The notes under the pieces were generated by a model, which saw only the letters and a list, made by a program, of their open reading frames with translations, ran no database searches and was not told the DNA's origin. The position numbers were made by a program, and so were the translations under genes. A DNA stretch of 5,945 bases from an uncultured Clostridia bacterium (lineage in GTDB: Bacteria; Bacillota; Clostridia; Saccharofermentanales; Saccharofermentanaceae), in NCBI GenBank assembly GCA_946545505.1, contig CAMNNN010000098.1, positions 1 through 5,945 on the forward strand, in the 5' to 3' direction. This document shows, in pieces, positions 1 to 5,945 of this stretch; the first letter of the stretch is position 1, and the number at the start of each line of letters is the position of its first letter.

Positions 1-2645
1 GTATATGCGATGTCTCTTCCGTCGGAAGCCGCTCTCGGGATCATAGGCGGATATGTGCCGTCAGGGAAAGGCTTAATTCCGTATTCAATCTGATCCGCGA
101 TCATATTCGTATTGGTTACAACTGCCTTCATGGCTCTTTCTTCGCCGAGATATGAGAACTCTTCAAGCATCTCCTCAGTGGTTCTGAAGTAAAGATCTGA
201 CTGCATCTCAGCATCGGAGAACCCCATATCCATGAGCATATACTTTCTGTACATACCGTCTTCTTTATTAAGGAAGTGTGAGTCGGTGGTCGCGATCAGC
301 GGAAGATCAAATGCATCAGCCACATCGGCAAGGAGTATGTTGGTATTCCTGATATCGTTCTCGTTAAGAGGCATGGGTTCGCCCGCAGCCTTATCAGGAT
401 TTCTCGTCATAAACATGTTATTACAAAGAGGCTGTATCTCGACATAGTCGTAAAGAGACATAATATCCTTAAAAGTCTCGTCTTCCTTCAAAGCTTCCAA
501 AGCCTTATCAACGTCTTTACCGCAGGCTTTGTATTTCGCCATGGCATAGCGGTAGATCTCACCCTGCTCACAGGCGCCTCCGACGATTATCGAAGACTTA
601 TAGTACTTAAGTAAGCTCTTGGGGGTCCTGGGTCTGAAGTAGAAATAGTGGACATTGGACTCGGAAACGAGCCTGTACATGTTGTAAAGACCTAAATTGT
701 TTCTGACAAGCCAGATAATATGATAAGCCCTACAAGGCTTGGACTTAATATAGTCCGTATCCTTATGACCTATCTTAAGGTTAAGCGCCTCAGGATCAGC
801 CGAGCCTTCTGCCGTAAGATAATCAATAACAAACTGCGCATCGGTTCGCGTCTTATCAACCAGATCATTGCCAGTACCGGAAGTGATAGCAGTCTGCTGC
901 TCAGGACACGCGTATTTACGTATGTCTTCGATAGAGATTGCAGGCATATTGAACTTATTTCTGTAGTACTTATGATCCTCGATATTGATTCCGTAACCTG
1001 CGCGTCTAAGGAATCCTAAAGTATCGAAGATATTCTCACCGGTTACATAAGCGTCACCGATGAACTCGACCAGCTCTCCCATACGGAAATATGCATCGCA
1101 GGGATCTCCTGTCCCCTTATAAATGATATCTTCAACATCAGCATAGAAATCAGCCACATGTTCATATACGAGTTCTTCCGGAACAACCAGAGAACCGTCT
1201 TCAGAATAAGGCGTGCTGATCCGGCCGTCGATATTAATGATATGATTGGCTCCCTTCTCACTGTAATCGGGAACGCCGGGCAGATTCTCGTCTCTTAGGT
1301 TCTCGGGAATCTCTTCAGGATCCCACAGACTTGTATCGATATCGTGAGATGCAAACTCCTGTGCCTGGGCATCAGTCTCGCCTTCAATCTCGGGGCGTAT
1401 AGCCTGGAATCCTTTAAGCCTGTACTTACTTGCAGCAACGCGCGTGAAAGTATCCTTGCACGGGTCATTGCCTTCAGTCTGTATCGCAATGGAAACGAAC
1501 TCGCCGACAGCCATGGGCGGCTTGGGAAGATCTGATTTACTTCCCGGTATAAACGGAAGATTATAGAAGATGGTAGGACCGTCATCTACGAGATACCCCT
1601 CGCAGCCTAAGATAGCCTTGAACTTCTCCTCGTCCTCACCTTTCTTCTTGTTAATATTTTTAACCGCACCGACAGCATCAGGGAAACCCTGAACAACACC
1701 GTGGTCGGTTATGGCACAGGCCCTGTGGCCGAACGAAGCTGCGAGCTTCATGATATCGTCGGGATTGCTTATCGCATCCTTCTCACTCATCTTGGAGTGG
1801 ACATGCAGTTCTACTCTGTGATACTCGCAGTTCTCCCGTCTTGCAGGCGGAGGATCGGCCTCATAGATACCGCTGACCTTAACGCCTCTCTCTCCCCTGT
1901 CATAATTAACCGACACCTGAAAGCCCGCATATCCGCCCTTGGCAAACTTCTTCTCGAATATGTCGGCTTCCTCGGGTTTTAAGAACATGAGGGCATTGGT
2001 GCCGCCTGTACTGTCAACAATAAAGAACTTGGCGATTACACATGTACCCGCCTTATTAAGCTTAAGGATATCAGCCATCTTCTGATCATCCATAATCACG
2101 AAATAGCCTTCGATATTTACATCCTGGCTCAGATCATCAAGATCTTTGATATCGACCTTCGGCGAACCTGACTTAACGCGACCCATAATGGAGTCGGAAT
2201 TCTTACGCGGAATAAACTTACCCTTGCCGCCCTCACCTGAAGAATGCTCCTTCGCTTCCTTGGCCTTGGCGACCCAGGAGTTCTTGTCCTCAGACTCTTT
2301 CTCCTTCTTCTTGGCTTCGGCTTTTTCCTTCTTAGCCTGCTCCTCTTCCTCCAGTATCCTTAGTATCTCGGGATCGAGTCCGGGATTATACGGCTTTACA
2401 GCAGCCTGCGCAGCAACAGGCTGCTTCACGGAATACCCTGTGATATTGACAGCACAATGAGCCCTGTTCTCCATAGCTGCTTTTACTTCATTAAGAAGTC
2501 TTACAGCCTGATCATCGCACTCGCCGGATACTCTGATCTCTATACGGTTCGCATTCTTATAGAAGTCGATTTTATCGACATTTAACCCGCCAAGACCTTC
2601 TTCGAATTCCGGTCCCAGCCCCAATTGTCTTATAAGGTTCTTCAT
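1..2645 (-). CDS. polC: DNA polymerase III alpha subunit, PolC type (N-terminal 881 codons; C-terminus beyond window)
   Basis: PolC is the main replicative polymerase of Firmicutes. Visible regions in order: a short N-terminal domain (about 1-85); a Lys/Glu-rich linker (about 95-160); an OB fold (about 175-260); the first half of the PHP domain (from about 278) with H281/H283 of ELHVHS, D290, D314-H315 of ITDHGVVQ and E349; an inserted DnaQ-like exonuclease region (about 380-620); and the second half of PHP, including D788/H790 of TTDSHFL. The DLYFRTTEEM motif before the polymerase core is also present. The palm lies outside the window. Oddities: the Exo I motif reads FVSIAIQTEG where PolC normally has FDxETTG, so catalytic Asp and Glu are A387 and Q389. 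Exo II keeps F540-D541, and Exo III keeps D602 but has D597 in place of His. About 70 extra residues separate Exo I and Exo II. The start is ATG 2645, preceded by AGAGGA 4 nt upstream and 10 nt after the ispG stop, so the two are probably co-transcribed. Family identity is near certain; loss of exonuclease activity is inferred. Confidence 0.95.
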   Translation of the reverse strand, partial: MKNLIRQLGLGPEFEEGLGGLNVDKIDFYKNANRIEIRVSGECDDQAVRLLNEVKAAMENRAHCAVNITGYSVKQPVAAQAAVKPYNPGLDPEILRILEEEEQAKKEKAEAKKKEKESEDKNSWVAKAKEAKEHSSGEGGKGKFIPRKNSDSIMGRVKSGSPKVDIKDLDDLSQDVNIEGYFVIMDDQKMADILKLNKAGTCVIAKFFIVDSTGGTNALMFLKPEEADIFEKKFAKGGYAGFQVSVNYDRGERGVKVSGIYEADPPPARRENCEYHRVELHVHSKMSEKDAISNPDDIMKLAASFGHRACAITDHGVVQGFPDAVGAVKNINKKKGEDEEKFKAILGCEGYLVDDGPTIFYNLPFIPGSKSDLPKPPMAVGEFVSIAIQTEGNDPCKDTFTRVAASKYRLKGFQAIRPEIEGETDAQAQEFASHDIDTSLWDPEEIPENLRDENLPGVPDYSEKGANHIINIDGRISTPYSEDGSLVVPEELVYEHVADFYADVEDIIYKGTGDPCDAYFRMGELVEFIGDAYVTGENIFDTLGFLRRAGYGINIEDHKYYRNKFNMPAISIEDIRKYACPEQQTAITSGTGNDLVDKTRTDAQFVIDYLTAEGSADPEALNLKIGHKDTDYIKSKPCRAYHIIWLVRNNLGLYNMYRLVSESNVHYFYFRPRTPKSLLKYYKSSIIVGGACEQGEIYRYAMAKYKACGKDVDKALEALKEDETFKDIMSLYDYVEIQPLCNNMFMTRNPDKAAGEPMPLNENDIRNTNILLADVADAFDLPLIATTDSHFLNKEDGMYRKYMLMDMGFSDAEMQSDLYFRTTEEMLEEFSYLGEERAMKAVVTNTNMIADQIEYGIKPFPDGTYPPMIPRAASDGRDIAY

Positions 2646-2649
2646 CTAA

Positions 2650-2655
2650 TCCTCT
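2650..2655 (-). promoter_or_regulatory. Ribosome binding site of polC
   Basis: AGAGGA on the minus strand lies 4 nt before the ATG at 2645 and directly abuts the ispG stop codon. It supports this start and places translation initiation of polC in the very short ispG-polC gap. Confidence 0.7.
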
Positions 2656-3720
2656 TTAACCGATTGTTTGTGATTTCTCTTCGCCGAGCTTCCTGACTTC
2701 TTCAACAAACTCGTCTACTGCGGTATCGGCCTTAAGCTTTCTTATGATCTGACCTTTCTTAAACAGAAGGAATTCGTCCTTGCCGCCTGCCAGTCCTATG
2801 TCAGATTCTCTCGCTTCGCCCGGACCATTCACGGCACATCCCATTACTGACACCTTAAGGTCATAGGGGAACGCCGATATCCTGCTCTCTATCTCATTGG
2901 CGATCTCAATAAGAGGGACCTCAGTCCTTCCGCATGTGGGACAGGAAACAAATGTGATTCCGCCCTTCTTCAGATCCAAAGCCTTCAATATGCTTCTTGC
3001 CGCATAGACCTCATCAACGGGGTCTCCGGTAAGAGAGACACGGATAGTATCTCCAATACCTTCAGCAAGCAAAGTGCCAATTCCGACGGCAGATTTAACC
3101 ACACCCTCACGTAATGTACCTGCTTCAGTAACGCCGACATGCAAAGGATAATCACAGGCTTTACTCATAAGTCTGTAAGTATCTATGGTAAGCTTCGCAC
3201 TGCTGGACTTGATCGAGATAACGATATCATCGAAGTTAACGTCCTCAAGAAGCTTAACGGCATCAAGAGCACTCTTGGTCATATTCTCGGCGCATACTCC
3301 TCCATATTCTTCGACGAGCTTCCTGTCGATAGAACCCGAGTTGACGCCTACTCTGATCGGAAGGCCTCTCTCCTTGCAGACATCTGCCACCTGACGAAGC
3401 TTCTCGGGACCTCCGATATTACCCGGATTGATCCTTATCTTTGCTGCTCCGCGCTTAGCTGCTTCGATAGCAAGCCTGTAGTCGAAATGAATATCAGCTA
3501 CTACCGGTATCGGGGACTCTTTTACTATCTGCGTAAGAGCCTCTGCGGCCTCCATATCGGGAACCGTGACCCTGGTAATATCACAACCGGCCTCATGAAG
3601 TCTGAAGATCTGCTCAAGGGTACCTTTAACGTCTTGAGTCTTCGTATTATTCATGGATTGGATTCTTACCGGATTACCTCCTCCGAGCAAGACTCCGCCG
3701 ACATTTACCGTCCTGGTCAT
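2656..3720 (-). CDS. ispG: 4-hydroxy-3-methylbut-2-enyl diphosphate synthase (IspG/GcpE)
   Basis: IspG is the cytosolic [4Fe-4S] enzyme that reductively opens MEcPP to HMBPP, the penultimate step of the MEP isoprenoid pathway. The 354-residue product matches the usual bacterial length without the plant-type insert. An N-terminal TIM-barrel half (about 1-250) carries family motifs such as VGGVLLGGG, IQSMNNT, RVTVPD, VVADIHFDY, KIRINPGN, VGVNSGS and LHVGVTEAG. The C-terminal half supplies the cluster ligands: C260 and C263 in SCPTCGRT, C295 in VMGCAVNGPGE, and E302 as the non-cysteine ligand. All are present, so the enzyme should be active. The ATG start has GAAAGGA 8 nt upstream. It is followed after 10 nt by polC, an arrangement common in clostridia. 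The usual upstream partners dxr and rseP are not next to it here; an unrelated FHA/zinc-ribbon pair takes their place. Identification is secure. Confidence 0.97.
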   Translation of the reverse strand: MTRTVNVGGVLLGGGNPVRIQSMNNTKTQDVKGTLEQIFRLHEAGCDITRVTVPDMEAAEALTQIVKESPIPVVADIHFDYRLAIEAAKRGAAKIRINPGNIGGPEKLRQVADVCKERGLPIRVGVNSGSIDRKLVEEYGGVCAENMTKSALDAVKLLEDVNFDDIVISIKSSSAKLTIDTYRLMSKACDYPLHVGVTEAGTLREGVVKSAVGIGTLLAEGIGDTIRVSLTGDPVDEVYAARSILKALDLKKGGITFVSCPTCGRTEVPLIEIANEIESRISAFPYDLKVSVMGCAVNGPGEARESDIGLAGGKDEFLLFKKGQIIRKLKADTAVDEFVEEVRKLGEEKSQTIG

Positions 3721-3753
3721 TGACTGATTCCTTTCGATTGGGTATGTGAATTT

Positions 3754-3781
3754 AGTCTATCACTCTTGCGACAGATTTCAG
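3754..3781 (-). promoter_or_regulatory. Weak sigma-A-like promoter candidate for ispG-polC
   Basis: The 95-nt gap upstream of ispG holds CTGAAA (3781-3776) and TAGACT (3759-3754) on the minus strand, 16 nt apart. Each matches four of six consensus bases. A transcript from here would have a short leader of roughly 25-30 nt before the ispG ATG. No convincing terminator separates ispG from the gene upstream, so readthrough is equally possible. This is a pattern match only. Confidence 0.3.
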
Positions 3782-3815
3782 TGTTACAATTTACGGGTTT
3801 GGAACAACAGTCCTA

Positions 3816-4850
3816 TTAAAGGGGCTCTATGCCGATTTCTTCACAGACAGCCGTGAATTCACCGTCGGGAGCGGACATGATTCCGTTGATAAGATCTTCT
3901 CTGGACATGCCGCCTGCGAGAAGTGAAGTATTATATACGAGACCTTCGTCATCCGCAGGTCTTCCGAGAGCACCCTGATAGAAAGCTCCGATGAAGTCTG
4001 CATCTGAAAGACCTCTTGCACTGCACTCATCCGACAGAGCTATCTCATCTACCATACCGGCACCGGTTATCTCACCATTAACAAGTCTTCCGACCCTGTC
4101 ACTCAGCTCCTCTATGGAAGGACTTCTTCCGAGCATCGTCCAGGATAATCTCGTTACGAAGTTGACTGTAAGGAAATTAGCGGGATCATCTACAACCGGA
4201 TCACCGCTTATGATGTTAAAGCTAGTGCTGAAAGAACCGGTATAAGACTCGCCGGTACCCTCAAAATAAACATCTGCAGTACCTACGCTAATATTGTTCT
4301 CATACGTGATCGTATAATCCGTGCCTTCCTCAAGCTCCACACCGTTATAAGTCAAAGAGAACGGGATGGTAATAAAGTCACCGGTATACATCTGATCAGC
4401 GATATCACCGATGGTGATCTCGGATATATCAGAGGCGGGCTCGGCTTCAGTCTCGGCTGCAGACGTTGCAGCAGTCGTAACGGCTCCGCCCTGTGCAGGA
4501 GCGGGTGCTGCAGGCTCATCATCTTTTCCTGAAGTAATAACAAATGTAAACACCAGTGCCAGACACAGAAACATCAATATAAGAGACACAACGAAAGGCC
4601 AATAGATAACATCCGGCTTTGCCGGTCGCTTAGGCAGGATAATATCCTCGCGCTTAACTGAAGCGGCTCTGGGTGCAACACGCTGTGCCGGACGGGGAGC
4701 AGGCTTGGGAGGGGTCTTAGGCTGCTCCTTAATGACCTGAACTTCAACTTCCTTAAGAACGGCGCCGTCAAGCGAAGCATTGCACTTTCTGCAATACGTG
4801 GCACGCTCTCCGTTTATGGTGTTGCATTCCGTACAGATCTTATTTCTCAT
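3816..4850 (-). CDS. Membrane protein: zinc ribbon - transmembrane helix - Ig-like domain - DUF4214-like region
   Basis: Function unknown. The 344-residue product begins with a CxxC-x10-CxxC zinc ribbon (C6, C9, C20, C23). A basic, proline-rich linker follows (about 42-80). One hydrophobic helix spans about 83-107 and is followed by an acidic Ala/Pro/Thr-rich spacer (about 109-140). An Ig-like region (about 145-213) has the GTDYTITYENN...VGTADV pattern typical of clostridial surface proteins. The C-terminal part (about 228-335) contains two related units, TMLGRSPSIEEL and GALGRPADDEGL, each followed by a helix and an SDE- or SAPDGEF-type end, which resembles DUF4214. Positive charge before the helix predicts a cytoplasmic ribbon and an external C-terminus. 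Start: a TTG at 4856 would overlap the upstream stop, but the ATG at 4850, 2 nt after that stop, is preferred because the ribbon starts immediately after it. No clear Shine-Dalgarno precedes either, so translation is probably coupled to the FHA gene. Domain calls are by eye. Confidence 0.85.
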   Translation of the reverse strand: MRNKICTECNTINGERATYCRKCNASLDGAVLKEVEVQVIKEQPKTPPKPAPRPAQRVAPRAASVKREDIILPKRPAKPDVIYWPFVVSLILMFLCLALVFTFVITSGKDDEPAAPAPAQGGAVTTAATSAAETEAEPASDISEITIGDIADQMYTGDFITIPFSLTYNGVELEEGTDYTITYENNISVGTADVYFEGTGESYTGSFSTSFNIISGDPVVDDPANFLTVNFVTRLSWTMLGRSPSIEELSDRVGRLVNGEITGAGMVDEIALSDECSARGLSDADFIGAFYQGALGRPADDEGLVYNTSLLAGGMSREDLINGIMSAPDGEFTAVCEEIGIEPL

Positions 4851-4852
4851 GA

Positions 4853-5437
4853 TCAACCAGCTTTATCTTCCGCATCTATGGTAACGAAGAAAGTAACTCT
4901 TCCTATCTGAAGAAGTCCCGTCTTAATCTCCATAGTCGAATTCTTGGGAACCGGATTACCGTCGAACGCCACGCCGCCGGCATTACCGAGATCTTCAATC
5001 CTGTATTTGCCGTTCACATAGAGAATACGGCAGTGAACCTCGCCTATAGTACCGTTCTTAACAACGAAATCACACTTATCGGATTTCCCGATAGTAAAGG
5101 ATTCATTCATGGGGATATCGTAGCTGGCACCGTTAGGAGCCATAAACTGAACTCTTCTGGGAAGCTGCTCTTCTCGGATCACAGTAGTCCTGGCAACAGG
5201 TCTGGCGGGCTGCTCATCTGACTTCTTCCTGATTTGCGCCGCTCTTTGCTGCTGTTCCGCATCGCGCTTCTTGAGTTCTTCCACTGCCTTGTTATACTCT
5301 GCAAGCTTACGGTCGAAAGCAATCTTACGGCTTCTGTTGACTTTCATAAAGAACACGAAAGAAGCGATTGCCGCTATAAGCAAAAGCGCTGCCCCTATAA
5401 ATACGGGGACCGGACCTAACAGAGCAATGATGATCAT
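4853..5437 (-). CDS. Membrane-anchored FHA-like domain protein
   Basis: Unnamed 194-residue protein. Residues about 2-31 form a hydrophobic N-terminal anchor, followed by the basic segment KVNRSRK, which predicts that the rest is cytoplasmic. Residues about 35-75 are charged and Gln-rich, probably a coiled coil. Residues about 98-188 match an FHA fold, with FTIGKSDKCDFVV, GEVHCRI, YRIEDLGNAGG and a closing IGRVTFFV strand. FHA domains normally bind phosphothreonine, but here the usual GR is GK (K118), SxxH is GEVH (G132, H135 kept) and the NG turn is GG. Phosphopeptide binding is therefore doubtful. It is the first gene of a two-gene unit, with its own promoter upstream and the zinc-ribbon gene starting 2 nt after its stop. 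An ATG also exists at 5443, but AAAGGA touches it directly; the same site sits 6 nt before ATG 5437, which I therefore chose. Confidence 0.87.
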   Translation of the reverse strand: MIIIALLGPVPVFIGAALLLIAAIASFVFFMKVNRSRKIAFDRKLAEYNKAVEELKKRDAEQQQRAAQIRKKSDEQPARPVARTTVIREEQLPRRVQFMAPNGASYDIPMNESFTIGKSDKCDFVVKNGTIGEVHCRILYVNGKYRIEDLGNAGGVAFDGNPVPKNSTMEIKTGLLQIGRVTFFVTIDAEDKAG

Positions 5438-5443
5438 CTTCAT

Positions 5444-5449
5444 TCCTTT
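5444..5449 (-). promoter_or_regulatory. Ribosome binding site that decides the FHA gene start
   Basis: AAAGGA on the minus strand abuts the ATG at 5443, which is too close for use, but lies 6 nt before the in-frame ATG at 5437. This favours the shorter protein beginning MIIIALLG over the version beginning MKMIII. Confidence 0.65.
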
Positions 5450-5469
5450 GGGCAGTTTTAATAAATTTT

Positions 5470-5498
5470 AATATATATAATTTTACTAAATTAAGCAA
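5470..5498 (-). promoter_or_regulatory. Sigma-A-type promoter for the FHA / zinc-ribbon unit
   Basis: Minus-strand TTGCTT (5498-5493) and TATATT (5475-5470) are separated by exactly 17 nt in a very AT-rich stretch. The -10 box matches five of six consensus bases; the -35 box matches only three. Expected initiation near 5463 gives a leader of about 25 nt before ATG 5437. The promoter follows directly after the hairpin terminator of the dehydrogenase gene, which fits a fresh transcription unit. Confidence 0.6.
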
Positions 5499-5504
5499 TA
5501 ATTA

Positions 5505-5544
5505 CAAGGGCAGGCCCGTGAACGGTATCACGGGCCTGCTCTTG
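5505..5544 (-). terminator. Hairpin terminator downstream of the alcohol dehydrogenase gene
   Basis: The arms 5505-5520 and 5529-5544 are inverted repeats of 16 bp with one mismatch, built on the GC-rich core GCAGGCCCGTG, around an 8-nt loop. On the minus strand the hairpin is followed by TAATTATTGCTTAATTT, which is U-rich but interrupted. It ends the dehydrogenase transcript about 35 nt after its stop codon. The plus-strand side lacks a T-run and no plus-strand gene reads into it. Confidence 0.75.
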
Positions 5545-5577
5545 TTCAAATAATGAGAGGAAATATGAAAGTGACAC

Positions 5578-5945
5578 TTACAGCATCATTTTATATATGT
5601 TTGTACAGTCTTCCTCATTAAGCGTTACGAATCCTGAGATGGAGCCGGTTCTGCCGTCACCGTAGCAGAGGTTCTTAACCAGCACGGGAATATCCTCTTC
5701 TTTTCCCCCGAGTTCGCCTAACGTGGAAGGCATACCGATCGATATGAGGAACTGACGGAAAGCTTCGATTCCTTCCTCCGCCATCTCAACTTCCCATATT
5801 CTCCGGGCAGCCTGCTCGAATCTTGCTTTGTCGTGCGGCATCTCGTACTTGAATACCGAGGGCATCGTAACGGCAAGGCCGGCTCCGTGAGCGCAGTCAT
5901 ACAGTGCGGAAAGTTCATGCTCGATGTTATGGCTGTTCCAGTCCT
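5578..5945 (-). CDS. Iron-containing alcohol dehydrogenase, BdhA/YqdH type (C-terminal 122 residues; 5' end beyond window)
   Basis: This is the C-terminal part of a group III metal-dependent alcohol dehydrogenase, a cytosolic NAD(P)H enzyme that typically reduces aldehydes such as butyraldehyde to alcohols. The fragment carries the family signature HNIEHELSALYDCAHGAG. Its first and last His are 14 residues apart, as are the two metal-ligand histidines (H263 and H277) of FucO. Downstream are the helix typical of the butanol-dehydrogenase branch (ARRIWEV), the IGMPSTLGELG motif (compare the family's GIPSTLREL) and a C-terminus ending EEDCTNIYKMML. The nucleotide-binding domain and the other metal ligands lie outside the window. 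The reading frame is open to the edge and ends in TAA. A hairpin terminator follows, so the gene is transcribed separately from the downstream FHA unit. The physiological substrate cannot be told from this piece. Confidence 0.93.
   Translation of the reverse strand, partial: DWNSHNIEHELSALYDCAHGAGLAVTMPSVFKYEMPHDKARFEQAARRIWEVEMAEEGIEAFRQFLISIGMPSTLGELGGKEEDIPVLVKNLCYGDGRTGSISGFVTLNEEDCTNIYKMML

Noticed and set aside
720..1019. A 99-codon plus-strand open frame inside polC
   Set aside because: It uses the same triplet register as the polC codons on the opposite strand, which explains its openness; no family features are seen.
1295..1585. A 96-codon minus-strand frame within polC that could hint at a frameshift in the exonuclease region
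   Set aside because: The polC frame itself has no stop codon through this region, and the flanking Exo II and PHP motifs are in register, so there is no sign of a frameshift.
3139..3723. A 194-codon plus-strand open frame antisense to ispG
   Set aside because: It lies wholly opposite the well-conserved ispG gene, shows no recognisable domain, and its composition is that of a reverse-strand shadow.
3800..3812. Small imperfect inverted repeat (GGAAC...AGTCC) just after the zinc-ribbon gene
   Set aside because: The stem is only about 3-4 bp and has no T-run on either strand, so it is not a credible terminator.
5565..5621. An 18-codon plus-strand frame with a good GAGAGG site 4 nt before its ATG
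   Set aside because: It is very short, overlaps the conserved end of the dehydrogenase gene, and has no promoter; the site may be chance.

Overview
The window looks like chromosomal DNA from a low-to-mid GC Firmicute, most likely an anaerobic gut or rumen-type Clostridia. Three things suggest this: a PolC-type replicative DNA polymerase (a Gram-positive hallmark), its linkage to ispG as in many clostridial chromosomes, and a clostridial-style cell-surface protein with an Ig-like and a DUF4214-like region. I cannot name a genus. All supported genes lie on the minus strand, so transcription runs from high to low coordinates.

Layout in transcription order. (1) 5945-5578: the C-terminal third of an iron-containing (BdhA/YqdH-type) alcohol dehydrogenase, cut by the window edge, followed by a strong hairpin terminator at 5544-5505. 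(2) An AT-rich promoter at 5498-5470 starts a tight two-gene unit. The first gene encodes a membrane-anchored FHA-like protein (5437-4853). The second encodes a zinc ribbon / transmembrane / Ig-like / DUF4214-like protein (4850-3816), with only 2 nt between the genes. (3) A 95-nt gap with a weak promoter candidate. (4) ispG (3720-2656), which makes HMBPP in the MEP isoprenoid pathway, followed after 10 nt by polC (2645 to beyond position 1), of which the first 881 codons are present. The polC reading frame is open to the window edge.

The ordinary content is ispG, the dehydrogenase tail and the identity of polC. Two things deserve a second look. First, the exonuclease domain inserted in the PolC PHP domain has lost its Exo I Asp and Glu (Ala and Gln instead) and its Exo III His. 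It also carries about 70 extra residues, while the visible PHP metal ligands are intact. This predicts a replicative polymerase without its usual built-in 3'-5' proofreading nuclease. Second, the FHA-like protein and its coupled partner form an undescribed-looking membrane module. The FHA phosphothreonine-contact residues are largely replaced, and the partner joins a cytoplasmic zinc ribbon to an extracellular Ig-like plus DUF4214-like part. No RNA genes, mobile elements, CRISPR arrays or large repeats were seen, and no stretch over 300 bases lacks a gene.
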